A stretch of 32,935 nucleotides of DNA from Gordonia rhizosphera NBRC 16068 (GCF_000298195.1 NZ_BAHC01000068.1:1-32935); one strand, 5' to 3'; numbered from the stretch's first letter, positions 1 to 10,304 are shown. Numbers and translations are program-made. Notes: generated by a model from the sequence alone, not told the origin.

Positions 1-31
1 CTAGCCGGGTGAATGCGGAAATACCAGAAAT

Positions 32-54
32 ATGAACAAGCGTTCGTCTATAGT
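32..54 (+). promoter_or_regulatory. Operator 1 and possible -10 upstream of the aldehyde dehydrogenase
   Basis: ATGAACAAGCGTTCGT at 32-47 matches the recurrent 16-bp operator of this region (13 of 16 against the copies at 15329 and 16679). TATAGT at 49-54 is a good -10 hexamer, but I see no convincing -35 box at the right distance. The promoter may instead lie further upstream, outside the window. The site is about 85 bp before the likely start codon of the aldehyde dehydrogenase. A repressor bound here would probably block that promoter. Confidence 0.6.
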
Positions 55-132
55 GGCGAATGAGACACGCCCCCGACATCGGTCTCCGATCACGGAGTAC
101 ACCGAATGCCAGATCCCGAGGAGGAAGGTCAC

Positions 133-1593
133 ATGACCACCACAACCAACCGCCATCAACTGCTCATCGACGGCAAATGGGTGGATGCGCTCGACGGAGC
201 AACCATCGACACGGTGAACCCGTCCACGGGCGAGAAGCTTGCCGAACTCGCCGCGGCCACGACGAGCGACGTCGATCTGGCCGTCGACGCGGCCCGTCGA
301 GCGTTCGACTCCGGTCCGTGGCGACGGATGCCTGCCGAGGAACGGGCGCGGATCATGCACCGGTTCGCCGATCTCATCGAGGCCAACGCCGACGAGCTCG
401 CGCTGATCGACACGAAGGATTGCGGCAAGCCCTACTCCTTCATCCGTGACATCGACCTGCCGAATATGTCGGACCTCGTGCGCTACATGGCCGGATGGGC
501 GACCAAACTCGAGGGCCGCACGATCCCGCTGTCTCGGCAGCAGCCCGGTGACTACCTGTCCTACACCCGCCGTCAGCCGATCGGCGTTGTGGCGCAAGTA
601 ATTCCGTGGAACGGAGCGGCACTTGCCGCGACGTGGAAGCTCGCGCCGGCACTGGCCGCGGGATGCACCGTCGTACTCAAGCCCGCAGAACTCGCGTCAC
701 TGGCTCCCATCCGCATCGCGGAACTGGCTATGGAGGCAGGCTTCCCGGACGGGGTGGTCAACCTCGTCACCGGGACCGGCACCGACGCGGGAGCCCCGCT
801 GGTCGCACATCCGCGGGTCGACAAGGTGGCATTCACCGGCTCGGTGGGGACCGGCAAGAGCATCGTCGCGGCGGCCGCCCAGAACTTGACGAAGATGACA
901 TTGGAACTGGGTGGAAAATCCCCGGTTGTGATCTACGACGATGCCGATCTCGATCTGGCGGTGGACGGCGCGTTGGCTGCGGTGCTCTATGCCCAGGGTG
1001 AAGCATGCACCGCCGGCTCCCGACTGTACGTCCAGCGTGCCATCGTCGACGAGGTCAAGGAGCGCATCGTCAACGCGGTGCCCCGCATCAACCTTGGCGA
1101 CAGTGCGCAGCGCGACGTCATGGTGGGACCGATGATCTCCGACCAGCAGCGCTCGAAGGTGGTGTCCTTCGTCGACGGTGCACTCGAGCAAGGCGCCGAC
1201 GTCCTTGTCGGCGGCACGCAGGTGCACAAGCCGGGGTACTTCCTGGCACCGACGGTACTCAGCGGTGTCACCGACACGATGACGGTGGCCCGGGAGGAGA
1301 TCTTCGGCCCCGTCGTGTCGGTGATGCCGTTCGATGACGAAGCAGAGGTCATCGCGCGGGCAAACAATACGACCTACGGTCTCGCCGCAGGCGTCTGGAC
1401 GTCCAATATCGGTCGCGCGCATCGCTATGCCGACGCCGTCAACGCCGGTGCGGTGTGGGTCAACTGCTACAACGTGTTCGACGCGGCTCTTCCGTTCGGT
1501 GGCTTCAAACACTCCGGATGGGGCAAAGAGATGGGTGGCGAGGCGCTCGACAGTTATCTGCAGAGCAAGGCTGTCACGGTATCGATGGCCTGA
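133..1593 (+). CDS. NAD(P)-dependent aldehyde dehydrogenase
   Basis: This protein of 486 residues belongs to the aldehyde dehydrogenase superfamily and should oxidise an aldehyde to a carboxylic acid in the cytoplasm. The catalytic pieces are visible: general-base Glu258 in LELGGK, nucleophile Cys292 in GEACTAGS, the NAD-fold stretch IPWNGAA, and the late motif EEIFGPVV. The length is normal for the family. I chose ATG 133 over the in-frame ATG 106 because GAGGAGGAAGG at 118-128 is an excellent ribosome binding site for 133. The gene is transcribed alone and ends at a very strong hairpin, convergent with the SDR at 1796-2671. With the neighbouring alcohol dehydrogenase-type SDRs and acyl-CoA synthetase it probably supplies the acid that is then activated to a CoA ester. 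The actual substrate cannot be read from the sequence. Confidence 0.93.
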   Translation: MTTTTNRHQLLIDGKWVDALDGATIDTVNPSTGEKLAELAAATTSDVDLAVDAARRAFDSGPWRRMPAEERARIMHRFADLIEANADELALIDTKDCGKPYSFIRDIDLPNMSDLVRYMAGWATKLEGRTIPLSRQQPGDYLSYTRRQPIGVVAQVIPWNGAALAATWKLAPALAAGCTVVLKPAELASLAPIRIAELAMEAGFPDGVVNLVTGTGTDAGAPLVAHPRVDKVAFTGSVGTGKSIVAAAAQNLTKMTLELGGKSPVVIYDDADLDLAVDGALAAVLYAQGEACTAGSRLYVQRAIVDEVKERIVNAVPRINLGDSAQRDVMVGPMISDQQRSKVVSFVDGALEQGADVLVGGTQVHKPGYFLAPTVLSGVTDTMTVAREEIFGPVVSVMPFDDEAEVIARANNTTYGLAAGVWTSNIGRAHRYADAVNAGAVWVNCYNVFDAALPFGGFKHSGWGKEMGGEALDSYLQSKAVTVSMA

Positions 1594-1627
1594 CGCCGCC
1601 GACCGTGCCCGGATCCCGGGTATGAGA

Positions 1628-1668
1628 CCGATCGTCGCCCCTACCGCTCCGGTAGGGGCGACGATCGG
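1628..1668 (+). terminator. Strong hairpin terminator after the aldehyde dehydrogenase
   Basis: The arms at 1628-1646 and 1650-1668 form a perfect 19-bp GC-rich stem with a 3-nt loop. One further A-T pair can be added outside. TTTGGGGG follows. It lies 35 bp after the stop codon and fits a rho-independent terminator of the actinobacterial type, which lacks a long U tract. Confidence 0.85.
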
Positions 1669-1687
1669 TTTGGGGGATGCGGAGACT

Positions 1688-1735
1688 GATGGCCGACGGA
1701 GGCAATGGCCGACCGAGACAATGGCCGACCGAGAC
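1688..1735. repeat. Three tandem 16-bp units
   Basis: The 16-mer AATGGCCGACCGAGAC occurs twice back to back (1704-1719 and 1720-1735). A diverged copy, GATGGCCGACGGAGGC, precedes them at 1688-1703. The array sits between two hairpins in the convergent intergenic region. It probably arose by slippage; no function can be assigned. Confidence 0.75.
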
Positions 1736-1736
1736 G

Positions 1737-1771
1737 GAAGCGCTCGGCCGGGGAGTCCGGCCGAGCGCTTC
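1737..1771 (-). terminator. Hairpin terminator for the leftward SDR-cupin operon
   Basis: The arms at 1737-1751 and 1757-1771 form a perfect 15-bp stem with a 5-nt loop. It lies 25 bp beyond the stop codon of the minus-strand SDR. With the 1628-1668 hairpin, each of the two convergent transcription units has its own terminator. Confidence 0.78.
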
Positions 1772-1795
1772 GGTGTGATACGGCTGTCGCGTTCG

Positions 1796-2671
1796 TCAGC
1801 CGATATATTTGGCGAGCATCCCGGCATCGACGGGAAGGTTGATGCCCGTCACCCGCTTGGATTCGTCCGACACCAACCACACAACGGCGTCGGTGACATC
1901 GGACGCATCGATCCACGGCATGTCGAGCAGGTTGATGCGCTTGAGCACATCGATCCCGTCGTCCAGGGTCGGCGACTCCAGATCGGGCCGGAAGATCTTG
2001 GCTGCCAGCGGATTGTCGATCATGGGTGTCCGGACATTGGTCGGGTGAATCGAGTTCGCCCGAATACCGTACTCCGCCAGCTCGTTGGCCAGCGAGCCGA
2101 TGAGACCCACCACGCCGTGTTTGGCGGCGACGTAGTGGCTCACCCCGGGAATGCCCCGCAACCCCGCGATCGAACTGATACCGACGAGCGAGCCGCCGTT
2201 GCCGGCCTCGATCATGGGCGGGATCGCGGCTCGGAACGTGGTCCAGACGCCGGTGAGATTGACGTCGACCATCGTTCGCCACTGCTCCGGGGTCAGTTCC
2301 CAGGAGCGGGCGGGCGCGTGGAGAATGCCCGCGTTGGCCACCACGGCGTCGAGCCTGCCGAGATCCGCGACCGCACCGGCGACGGCCTCGACCATCGCAT
2401 CTGCGTCTCGGACATCGACCACGGAACTGTGAACGCGGACACCGAGTTCCTTGAGCTCACGGTGGACCTCGGAGAGTTGCTCCTCGGTGCCGAGTGGATA
2501 CCCGACGGTGTCCACCGCACCGGCGACGTCGGTGATGATCAGATCGGCGCCCTCCGTGGCCATCGCCAAGGCGTGCGAGCGACCCTGACCACGGGCGGCT
2601 CCGGTGACCAGCGCGACCTTGCCGTCCAGTCGGCCCGGCCGCGTAGATGCGCTTGTGGAACTCGGTGTCAT
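1796..2671 (-). CDS. SDR-family oxidoreductase, mycofactocin-associated type
   Basis: This short-chain dehydrogenase of 291 residues begins its fold with LDGKVALVTGAARGQGRSHA. That form of the glycine-rich loop, plus the roughly 20-residue insertion after the second strand (VDTVGYPLGTEEQLSEVHRE), is typical of the carveol-dehydrogenase-like SDRs that recycle through mycofactocin. The active-site Tyr-Lys pair is in HYVAAKHG, and NAG is present. It probably interconverts a secondary or allylic alcohol and its carbonyl in the cytoplasm. I chose the ATG at 2671 because GGAGG lies 8 nt upstream; the longer frame to 2749 has an unlikely arginine-rich N-terminus. It is the second gene of a leftward operon, 37 bp after the cupin. 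Its sequence type matches the SDR at 7762-8604. Confidence 0.9.
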   Translation of the reverse strand: MTPSSTSASTRPGRLDGKVALVTGAARGQGRSHALAMATEGADLIITDVAGAVDTVGYPLGTEEQLSEVHRELKELGVRVHSSVVDVRDADAMVEAVAGAVADLGRLDAVVANAGILHAPARSWELTPEQWRTMVDVNLTGVWTTFRAAIPPMIEAGNGGSLVGISSIAGLRGIPGVSHYVAAKHGVVGLIGSLANELAEYGIRANSIHPTNVRTPMIDNPLAAKIFRPDLESPTLDDGIDVLKRINLLDMPWIDASDVTDAVVWLVSDESKRVTGINLPVDAGMLAKYIG

Positions 2672-2708
2672 GGGCGAATACCTCCGCTTTCGCGAGTGCA
2701 TCCGGCGC

Positions 2709-3134
2709 TCACGCGCGCCGGTAGCCCTCGAGGATCGAGTCGTCGACATCTTCGAGATTGACGACGATATTGTCCGGGGTGCGGCTGGTCAGCCAGACGA
2801 GTTCCTCGGTGGTGCTCATGTTGACCTCGACGTGAGGCATGAATGGCGGGACGAAAACGAAGTCGCCCTCGGTCATGTCGTAGTACTCGGAGTAGTCCTC
2901 ACCGAAGTAGATTCGGCCGTGCCCCTTGAGCACATATCCGCCGGTCTCCGCTTCTCCGTGGTGGTGCGGGAGCGACCGGTAACCGGGCTTGTTGGACACC
3001 CGGCCGTACCAGATCTTCGTCGCCGGGGTGTGCTGCGGGCTGACGCCGGACACGCGCACGGCGCCTCCGGACTGTGTGGTGTCTCCGTACTCCTCGCCCT
3101 TGCGGGTGATCACTGGCTTGTCGGTTGCGGCCAT
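2709..3134 (-). CDS. Small cupin-domain protein
   Basis: This protein of 141 residues has one cupin barrel. The first metal-binding motif is visible around HHHGEAETGGYVLKGHGRI, and a second conserved stretch contains FVFVPPFMPHVEV. Such proteins bind a metal and act as small dioxygenases, isomerases or ligand-binding proteins; the sequence does not settle which. The start at 3134 is fixed by a perfect GGAGGA ribosome binding site at 3141-3146, 6 nt away. It is first in a leftward operon with the SDR, directly downstream of an operator and promoter. Its place in the cluster suggests it acts on an intermediate of the local pathway. Confidence 0.85.
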   Translation of the reverse strand: MAATDKPVITRKGEEYGDTTQSGGAVRVSGVSPQHTPATKIWYGRVSNKPGYRSLPHHHGEAETGGYVLKGHGRIYFGEDYSEYYDMTEGDFVFVPPFMPHVEVNMSTTEELVWLTSRTPDNIVVNLEDVDDSILEGYRRA

Positions 3135-3155
3135 GGTGGCTCCTCCTTGTAACAA

Positions 3156-3202
3156 ACGAACGTACGCTCGTAACTGTAGCGTCGTCGGTGTGACGCTCGC
3201 AA
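3156..3202 (-). promoter_or_regulatory. Promoter with operator 2 for the cupin-SDR operon
   Basis: Read on the minus strand, TTGCGA (3197-3202) and TACAGT (3173-3178) are 18 bp apart. They are followed after 1 nt by ACGAGCGTACGTTCGT (3156-3171). The near-palindrome thus covers the predicted transcription start, a position where a bound protein would repress. The same 16-mer is found exactly at 7681-7696. Confidence 0.75.
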
Positions 3203-3215
3203 TAGGCCCAAAGAC

Positions 3216-4100
3216 CTATCCCCCCGGGGAGCGAAGTAGACCTTCTTGGTTCGCCGTGGCGACGAGCGTTCCGTCTTCGCTGAAGAAGCGGGATGTGCAC
3301 AGCGGGCGCGCACCGGCCGCCACGGGGCACAACTGCTCCGCGGTCAACCATCGATCCATCCGCGGCGGGGTGTGGAACCACATGGCGTGGTCGACGCTGG
3401 CGCCCTCGGTGTATCCGTTCCCATACCAGGATCTACCGAGGGGCATGAGTGCCGGATCGAGCAGGTTGAGGTCCGACAGGAAGGCCAACACTGCGCATTG
3501 CATGGTCGGGTCGAGATGTCTGGCGGCCGATGGCATTCCGGCTCGGGCCCAGAACTGCTGCCGGGGAGGTCGCGTGCTCCCGGAGGCGAGTGCCGAGGGA
3601 TGGTCGAAGAAGCGGATATCGAAGGGTTGGCCCTCGTTCCACCAGCCAGGCAGGGTGGCGCGCACCGGTTCCAGGCGGTCGATCAGATCGTCGAGATCGG
3701 TCGGGTCGGGTCTCGGCCCCGCGGCCGTCTCTTGGTGGTCCAGTGCGGTGACCTCGAAGAGATGCTTGGCGGCGAACGACGTGGTCATCGTGAAGATCTG
3801 GGTGCTGTCCTGGTGGGCGTCCACGCGACGGGTGCTGAGGGTGTTGCCATCGCGAATCGTGGTCACGGTGAAGCGGATCGGCCGGTCGGCATCGCCGCCA
3901 CGAAGGAAATAGGCGTGCAGGGAGTGTGGATACCTGCCGGCCGGGACCGTGCGGCCCGCGGAGACGAGTGCCTGCGACAGCACCTGGCCGCCGAACACCC
4001 GGGGTAGACGATGGGCCCACGTCCGCCCGACGAATGTGTCGTCACTGCTGGATTCGACGTCGAGAACGTCGAGAAGCTCGGTGAACAATTCCGCACTCAC
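3216..4100 (-). CDS. tesB: Acyl-CoA thioesterase II (TesB family)
   Basis: This 294-residue protein has the double hot-dog architecture of TesB thioesterases, which hydrolyse acyl-CoA to free acid and CoA. Landmarks include RVFGGQVLSQAL near the N-terminus, HAYFLRGGD, the aspartate-bearing ASVDHAMWFH, and the C-terminal glutamine motif ATANQEGLLR. The length is normal. Translation probably starts at GTG 4100, because AGGAGG lies about 6 nt upstream (4107-4113 region). It is divergent from the FAH-family gene and shares with it the short region holding operator 3. In this cluster it may release CoA from dead-end or regulatory acyl-CoAs; that role is inference. Confidence 0.92.
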   Translation of the reverse strand: MSAELFTELLDVLDVESSSDDTFVGRTWAHRLPRVFGGQVLSQALVSAGRTVPAGRYPHSLHAYFLRGGDADRPIRFTVTTIRDGNTLSTRRVDAHQDSTQIFTMTTSFAAKHLFEVTALDHQETAAGPRPDPTDLDDLIDRLEPVRATLPGWWNEGQPFDIRFFDHPSALASGSTRPPRQQFWARAGMPSAARHLDPTMQCAVLAFLSDLNLLDPALMPLGRSWYGNGYTEGASVDHAMWFHTPPRMDRWLTAEQLCPVAAGARPLCTSRFFSEDGTLVATANQEGLLRSPGG

Positions 4101-4146
4101 AATCGAACCTCCTGCTTGGCAGCCAGTCGCGGATGGCCTGCGCCTA

Positions 4147-4192
4147 TTGACGTTGTATCGAGGATCACGCTAGATTACAAACGAACGCTCGT
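4147..4192 (+). promoter_or_regulatory. Promoter with operator 3 for the hydrolase-carboxylase operon
   Basis: TTGACG (4147-4152), 18 bp, TAGATT (4171-4176), then ACAAACGAACGCTCGT (4177-4192). The operator copy is diverged (12 of 16 against the 15329 copy) but keeps the outer half-sites. It lies between the divergent thioesterase gene (start 4100) and the FAH-family gene (start 4212), so one site could control both. Confidence 0.68.
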
Positions 4193-4211
4193 TCTTTACG
4201 GTGAGGTGATG

Positions 4212-5062
4212 ATGAGGTTTGCCACGGTGCGGACGCCGGACGGTCCCCGCGTGCTGATGGACCGGGACGGAACTGTTGTGCAGCTCCCGTTCGCGTCTCT
4301 GCGAGCGGCGCTCGAAGCCGGAGTGCACGAACGCGCGGACTCTTTCGACGGGTGCGAGACCGTGGCCGGGCCCGTCGACCTCGCGCCGGTCGTTGCGGAC
4401 CCAGGCAAGATCATCTGTGTCGGTCACAACTATCGTGCACACATCCTGGAGATGGGGCATCCATTGCCGGAGGTTCCCAACGTCTTCTCGAAGTTCGCGA
4501 CCGCGCTCGTCGGCCCGCAGGACCCGATCACTCTGTGGTCGGAGTCGACGGACTGGGACTGGGAAGCCGAACTCGCTCTCGTGATCGGGCGTCGAGTACA
4601 CGGCGCGGACATGGACGAAGCCCGGGCGGCGATCGCCGGCTACACCGTCGCCAACGACATCTCGGCCCGGGACTGGCAACGGCGCACCTCGCAATGGTTG
4701 CTGGGCAAGACCTTCGACACAACGACTCCGGTCGGGCCGTGGCTGGTCTCGCCGGACGAGGTCGACCACGCCGCCGATCTGGAGATCACCTGCACGGTCG
4801 ATGGCCAGGTGGTGCAACGTTCGAGCACCGCCGACCTGCTGTTCGGACCTGCCGAACTCGTCTCCTACCTGTCGACGGTCATGACGCTGCATCCCGGTGA
4901 CCTGGTGCTCACCGGCACTCCGGCAGGAGTCGGCGCGGGACGCGACCCCCAGGTCTTCCTCCGAGCGGGGCAGACGGTGCAAACAGAGATCGCAGGCCTC
5001 GGCGCCTGCGCCAACGAATGTGTGGCCCGCGCAGGCCGCCAGCTGGACAAGGAGTTGACATC

Positions 5063-5066
<4 letters not shown>
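4212..5066 (+). CDS. Fumarylacetoacetate hydrolase (FAH) family protein
   Basis: This protein of 284 residues has the C-terminal FAH fold. Motifs are VGHNYRAHILEMG, the metal-binding acidic stretch DWDWEAELALVIG, YTVANDISARDW, GKTFDTTTPVGPW and GDLVLTGTPAGVG. Family members hydrolyse C-C bonds of acylpyruvates or beta-dicarbonyls, or act as hydratases or decarboxylases on related 2-oxo acids. ATG 4212 is preferred to ATG 4209 because of its spacing from GAGG at 4203-4206; the frame upstream to 4011 is an artefact overlapping the promoter. Its stop codon overlaps the next start (ATGA at 5063-5066), so it is translationally coupled to the carboxylase alpha subunit. Confidence 0.9.
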
Positions 5067-6877
<1,811 letters not shown>

Positions 6878-6884
6878 TCCGCCG

Positions 6885-7625
6885 ATGTCACCCATCACCC
6901 TCATCACAGGCGCTGCGGGTGGCCTCGGGCAGGCGGTTGTGGCCAGATTCGCCGACATCGGGCACACGATCGTCGCGGTAGATCTGAACTCCGATGCATT
7001 GGCCGCATGTGCCGACCGGCATCGAGCGGGGCCGGGTGGGATCCACGTCATGCCGGCGGACCTCACGGATCCGGGTGCGATCGTCGACCTGGGAGATCGG
7101 GTACACCGCGAAGTCGGTGCCGTGGACAACCTGCTCAACATCGCCGGGTACCTGCATCGCGGGGCGATGGCCGATACCGATGTCGACACCTGGGGGCGAA
7201 CGCTGGATGTGAACGTGACAGCACCGTTCTTGCTCACCAAGGCGTTCCGGGATGACCTGCGCACCACCCCGCGCGGACGCATCGTCAACTGCTCCTCGAT
7301 CAGCGCGACGGTCGGCTACCCGCTGCCCGCATACGCCGCGTCCAAGGCGGCGCTGTCGAGCCTGACGCGGTCGCTACTGTTCGACTTCTGGGGTACCAAC
7401 ACGACGGTGAATGCCGTGGCGCCCGGCGCCATGCGCACACCCATGGTCGACATCGCCAACGAGGACAAGATGGTTGCCAAGACTCCGGCGGGACGCATCG
7501 TCACCCCGGAGGACGTCGCTGCCACGATCGCTTTCCTCGCGAGTGACGACGCGCGGGGTATCAACGGCACTACCGTCACCATCGACGGTGGAGCCACGGC
7601 AATCTTCAGCTACGCACAGCCCTAG
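6885..7625 (+). CDS. Classical SDR-family oxidoreductase
   Basis: This short-chain dehydrogenase of 246 residues has the cofactor loop TGAAGGLG, a variant NIAG (usually NNAG), catalytic Ser in NCSSIS, the YAASK motif and the C-terminal segment DGGA. It lacks the insertion seen in the mycofactocin-type SDRs of this window, so it probably uses freely exchanging NAD(P). It starts 7 bp after the carboxylase stop, without a strong ribosome binding site, and is probably translated by coupling. It ends the operon that starts at 4212. A likely role is oxidation of a hydroxyacyl intermediate; this is inference. Confidence 0.88.
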   Translation: MSPITLITGAAGGLGQAVVARFADIGHTIVAVDLNSDALAACADRHRAGPGGIHVMPADLTDPGAIVDLGDRVHREVGAVDNLLNIAGYLHRGAMADTDVDTWGRTLDVNVTAPFLLTKAFRDDLRTTPRGRIVNCSSISATVGYPLPAYAASKAALSSLTRSLLFDFWGTNTTVNAVAPGAMRTPMVDIANEDKMVAKTPAGRIVTPEDVAATIAFLASDDARGINGTTVTIDGGATAIFSYAQP

Positions 7626-7646
7626 CAATGTGGTCCGTGTCGCCCG

Positions 7647-7696
7647 TTGACATGGACTGTTGTTTGACTCACACTAGAAAACGAACGTACGCTCGT
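7647..7696 (+). promoter_or_regulatory. Promoter with operator 4 for the SDR-acyl-CoA synthetase operon
   Basis: TTGACA (7647-7652), 17 bp, CACACT (7670-7675), then after 5 nt the operator ACGAACGTACGCTCGT (7681-7696). This 16-mer is identical to the one at 3156-3171. The layout of -35, weak CACAAT-like -10 and operator repeats at 15293 and 16643. Confidence 0.78.
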
Positions 7697-7761
7697 TTCG
7701 TACGACACAAGGCAAACTGCCGGAGGCCCAACGCCACGGCAAGAACACTCGAGGAGAGGTA

Positions 7762-8604
7762 ATGGGCAAGCTCGACGGCAAGGTCGCATTCATCACGGGT
7801 GCCGCGCGCGGCCAGGGTCGGTCGCACGCGATCGGCCTCGCGAAGGAAGGCGCCGACATCATCGCGGTCGACATCGCCAAGCAGGTCGACAGCGTCCCGT
7901 ATCCGATGGCGACTCCCGAGGATCTGAGCGAGACGGCTCGCCAGATCGAGGCACTCGATCGTCGCGTGGTGGCCGTGGAGGCCGATGTGCGCGATCTCGA
8001 CCAGATGGTCGAGGCGGCACAGCGTGGACTGGCCGAACTGGGTCGCATCGACGTCGTGTGCGCGAATGCCGGTGTGATCTCGGCGGGCACGGTCCTCGAG
8101 CTGACACCGGAGCAATGGCGGGACATGATCGACATCAATCTGACCGGCGTGTGGCACACGGTCAAGGCCGCCGTCCCCGACATGGTCGAGCGCGGCGAGG
8201 GTGGGTCCGTGATCTTCACGGCGAGCACCTCGAGTCTTGGTGGGTACCCGAACGTCGGACACTACGTGACCGCCAAGCACGGGATCATCGGGTTGATGCA
8301 CACGCTCGCCAACGAACTCGGGCCCAAGGGTATTCGTGTCAATGCCGTCTCGCCGACCAACGTCAACACAGGTCTGCTGCAGAACGAGACGTTCTACAAA
8401 CTGTTCCGGCCCGACCTCGAGTCCCCCACCGAGGAAGATGCCAAGCCGGCGTTCGCCACGATGCACTCGCTTCCGAACCTGCCGTACGTCGAACCGATCG
8501 ACATCACCCGCGCCGTCGTGTACCTCGCGACAGATGATTCGCGGTATGTCACCGGAGTCAACCTCCCCATCGACGCGGGCGCCAGCCAGAAGGTCGGCGG
8601 ATGA
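7762..8604 (+). CDS. SDR-family oxidoreductase, mycofactocin-associated type
   Basis: This protein of 280 residues starts LDGKVAFITGAARGQGRSHA and has the insertion KQVDSVPYPMATPEDLSETA after the second beta strand. That combination is characteristic of mycofactocin-coupled SDRs such as carveol dehydrogenase. NAG, the catalytic HYVTAKHG motif and the C-terminal VTGVNLPIDAG are present. Members keep their nicotinamide cofactor bound and pass electrons to mycofactocin rather than exchanging NAD; that property is known of the family, not visible here. GGAGAGG just upstream supports ATG 7762. It heads an operon with the acyl-CoA synthetase and EthD-like gene, suggesting that its product leads to an acid to be activated. 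Confidence 0.92.
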   Translation: MGKLDGKVAFITGAARGQGRSHAIGLAKEGADIIAVDIAKQVDSVPYPMATPEDLSETARQIEALDRRVVAVEADVRDLDQMVEAAQRGLAELGRIDVVCANAGVISAGTVLELTPEQWRDMIDINLTGVWHTVKAAVPDMVERGEGGSVIFTASTSSLGGYPNVGHYVTAKHGIIGLMHTLANELGPKGIRVNAVSPTNVNTGLLQNETFYKLFRPDLESPTEEDAKPAFATMHSLPNLPYVEPIDITRAVVYLATDDSRYVTGVNLPIDAGASQKVGG

Positions 8605-8608
8605 TCTC

Positions 8609-8643
8609 CCGCCCGCCACGGGGAAACACCCCGTGGCGGGCGG
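8609..8643 (+). terminator. Intercistronic hairpin between SDR and acyl-CoA synthetase
   Basis: The arms at 8609-8623 and 8629-8643 form a perfect 15-bp GC stem with loop AAACA, 4 nt after the SDR stop. No promoter is obvious between it and the next start at 8687. It may be a partial terminator or an mRNA-stabilising end that lowers downstream expression. Confidence 0.7.
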
Positions 8644-8686
8644 TCCCACCAACGTCGCCCATGTCCCGCTTTGAGGAGAAACCGAG

Positions 8687-10216
8687 ATGTTCACGCTCGT
8701 TGATGCCATTCATCGCAACGAACGACTGAATCCCACCGCCGAGGCCGTCGCAGACGACAACGGCCGACTGACACACGGCGAACTCGCCGACCGGGCATTC
8801 CGCATCGCCGGGGTTCTCCGTTCTGCCGGCGTCCTGCCGGGTGACACCGTGGGCGTCCTGACCGACAACGGGATCTTCGGTATCGAGACCCTGTTCGGTA
8901 CGATCGCCGCCGGAGCCGCCTACGTGCCGTACAACTGGCGCTGGGCGCAGGCCGAACTGGTCCACGGCATCAACGAGACCGGCGCATCGGTGATCCTCGT
9001 GGCCGACCACTTCGCGGACGCCCTGGACACCGCGATGGAGAGCGCCGAGTTCGATCGAGAGCTGACCGTACTCACGGAGGCCGAACTCGAGTCCCGCCTG
9101 TCGGTCACCGAACGTCTCGACACCGTTTCGGTGGCCCCGGAGGACGCGGCGTGCATCGTGTTCACGGGAGGGACCACCGGCTTCTCCAAGGGCGTGGTGC
9201 TCTCGCATCGGGCTGCCCTGACCAACGCACTCAACGAGATCGCCGACTGCCGGATCGGTGCGCGACCCGGTGATCGTGGGCTGGTGACCACGCCGCTGTT
9301 CCACTCGGCGGCACTGTTGTGCTGGGTGCTACCTCATTACGTCACCGGCCGCAGTACGTACGTGGTACAGAAGTTCGACGAACACCGGGTCGCGGAACTG
9401 GTGGAGCGCGAATCGATCACCAACATGTTCCTGGTGCCCAACATGATCCGGCGCATGCTCACGGCCGGCGCCTTCGACAACGACGGGTTCCGGAAGAGTT
9501 TCGCAGCCCTGCACTCCGGAGCGGGGTTGCTGCGCATGCCCGACAAGCAGGCCGTGGCCGACATGATCCCCGGCGTCGATCTCTACTTCCGGTACGGATT
9601 GACCGAGGCCGGACCGATGGTGACCCGACTTCTGCCCGCCGACATGCTGCGGCCCGAGGTCGACGGCTCGATCGGGACGGAGTATCTGCTGGCCGAGGTG
9701 GAACTGCGTGACCTGTTCGACGGCAGTCCGGTTCCGGTGGGCGAGATCGGCGAGATCTGCGTGCGCGGCCCCGGCGTGATGACCGGATATTTCGGTCGGC
9801 CCGACGCGACCGCTGAGGTCCTCGACGACGCCGGCTGGCTGCGGACCGGTGATCTCGCGGAACGAGACGAGAACGGCTACCTGTACTTCCGGGATCGCGC
9901 CAAAGACATGATCAAGACCGGTGGTGAGAACGTCTACTCCTCGGAGATAGAACAATTGCTGCACACCCATCCGGCCGTGATGGAGGCGGCCGTGATCGGG
10001 GTCCCGAGTCTGCAGTGGGACGAGGAGGTTCGCGCGGTGATCGCGGTGCGCCCGGGCGTCGCGGTCAGCGAGGCGGATGTGGCGATGTTCCTGCGGGGGC
10101 ACCTGGCCGGTTACAAGGTGCCCAAGGTGATCAAACTCGTTGGTGCCGAGGATCTTCCGATGAATCCGAGCGGGAAGATCGTGAAGACTCGGATACGAAG
10201 TGCCATGGGATGGTGA
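8687..10216 (+). CDS. Acyl-CoA synthetase (AMP-forming, FadD-like)
   Basis: This protein of 509 residues belongs to the adenylate-forming superfamily: it activates a carboxylic acid with ATP to an acyl-adenylate and then forms the CoA thioester. The phosphate-binding loop is FTGGTTGFSKGV. Further motifs are the YGLTEAGP core, WLRTGDLAERDENGYLYF, the hinge RDRAKDMIKTGGENVYSSEIE (quoted in pieces by family name A7-A8), and the C-terminal catalytic Lys in NPSGKIVK. GAGGAG upstream supports ATG 8687. It lies in the operon started at 7762. Its place after two dehydrogenase steps fits activation of the acid made from an imported alcohol. Chain length preference cannot be read. Confidence 0.93.
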   Translation: MFTLVDAIHRNERLNPTAEAVADDNGRLTHGELADRAFRIAGVLRSAGVLPGDTVGVLTDNGIFGIETLFGTIAAGAAYVPYNWRWAQAELVHGINETGASVILVADHFADALDTAMESAEFDRELTVLTEAELESRLSVTERLDTVSVAPEDAACIVFTGGTTGFSKGVVLSHRAALTNALNEIADCRIGARPGDRGLVTTPLFHSAALLCWVLPHYVTGRSTYVVQKFDEHRVAELVERESITNMFLVPNMIRRMLTAGAFDNDGFRKSFAALHSGAGLLRMPDKQAVADMIPGVDLYFRYGLTEAGPMVTRLLPADMLRPEVDGSIGTEYLLAEVELRDLFDGSPVPVGEIGEICVRGPGVMTGYFGRPDATAEVLDDAGWLRTGDLAERDENGYLYFRDRAKDMIKTGGENVYSSEIEQLLHTHPAVMEAAVIGVPSLQWDEEVRAVIAVRPGVAVSEADVAMFLRGHLAGYKVPKVIKLVGAEDLPMNPSGKIVKTRIRSAMGW

Positions 10217-10304
10217 CCGCCTCCTGTCGTCGGTGGTCCGATATCGCCCAGTTTGAACGAATCCATTTGCCGTACTGATGAAAATCCCAGAGGAGGGAGA
10301 CGCT

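Noticed and set aside
1688..1735. CRISPR array
   Set aside because: The units are directly adjacent 16-mers with no spacers, and no cas genes are present.
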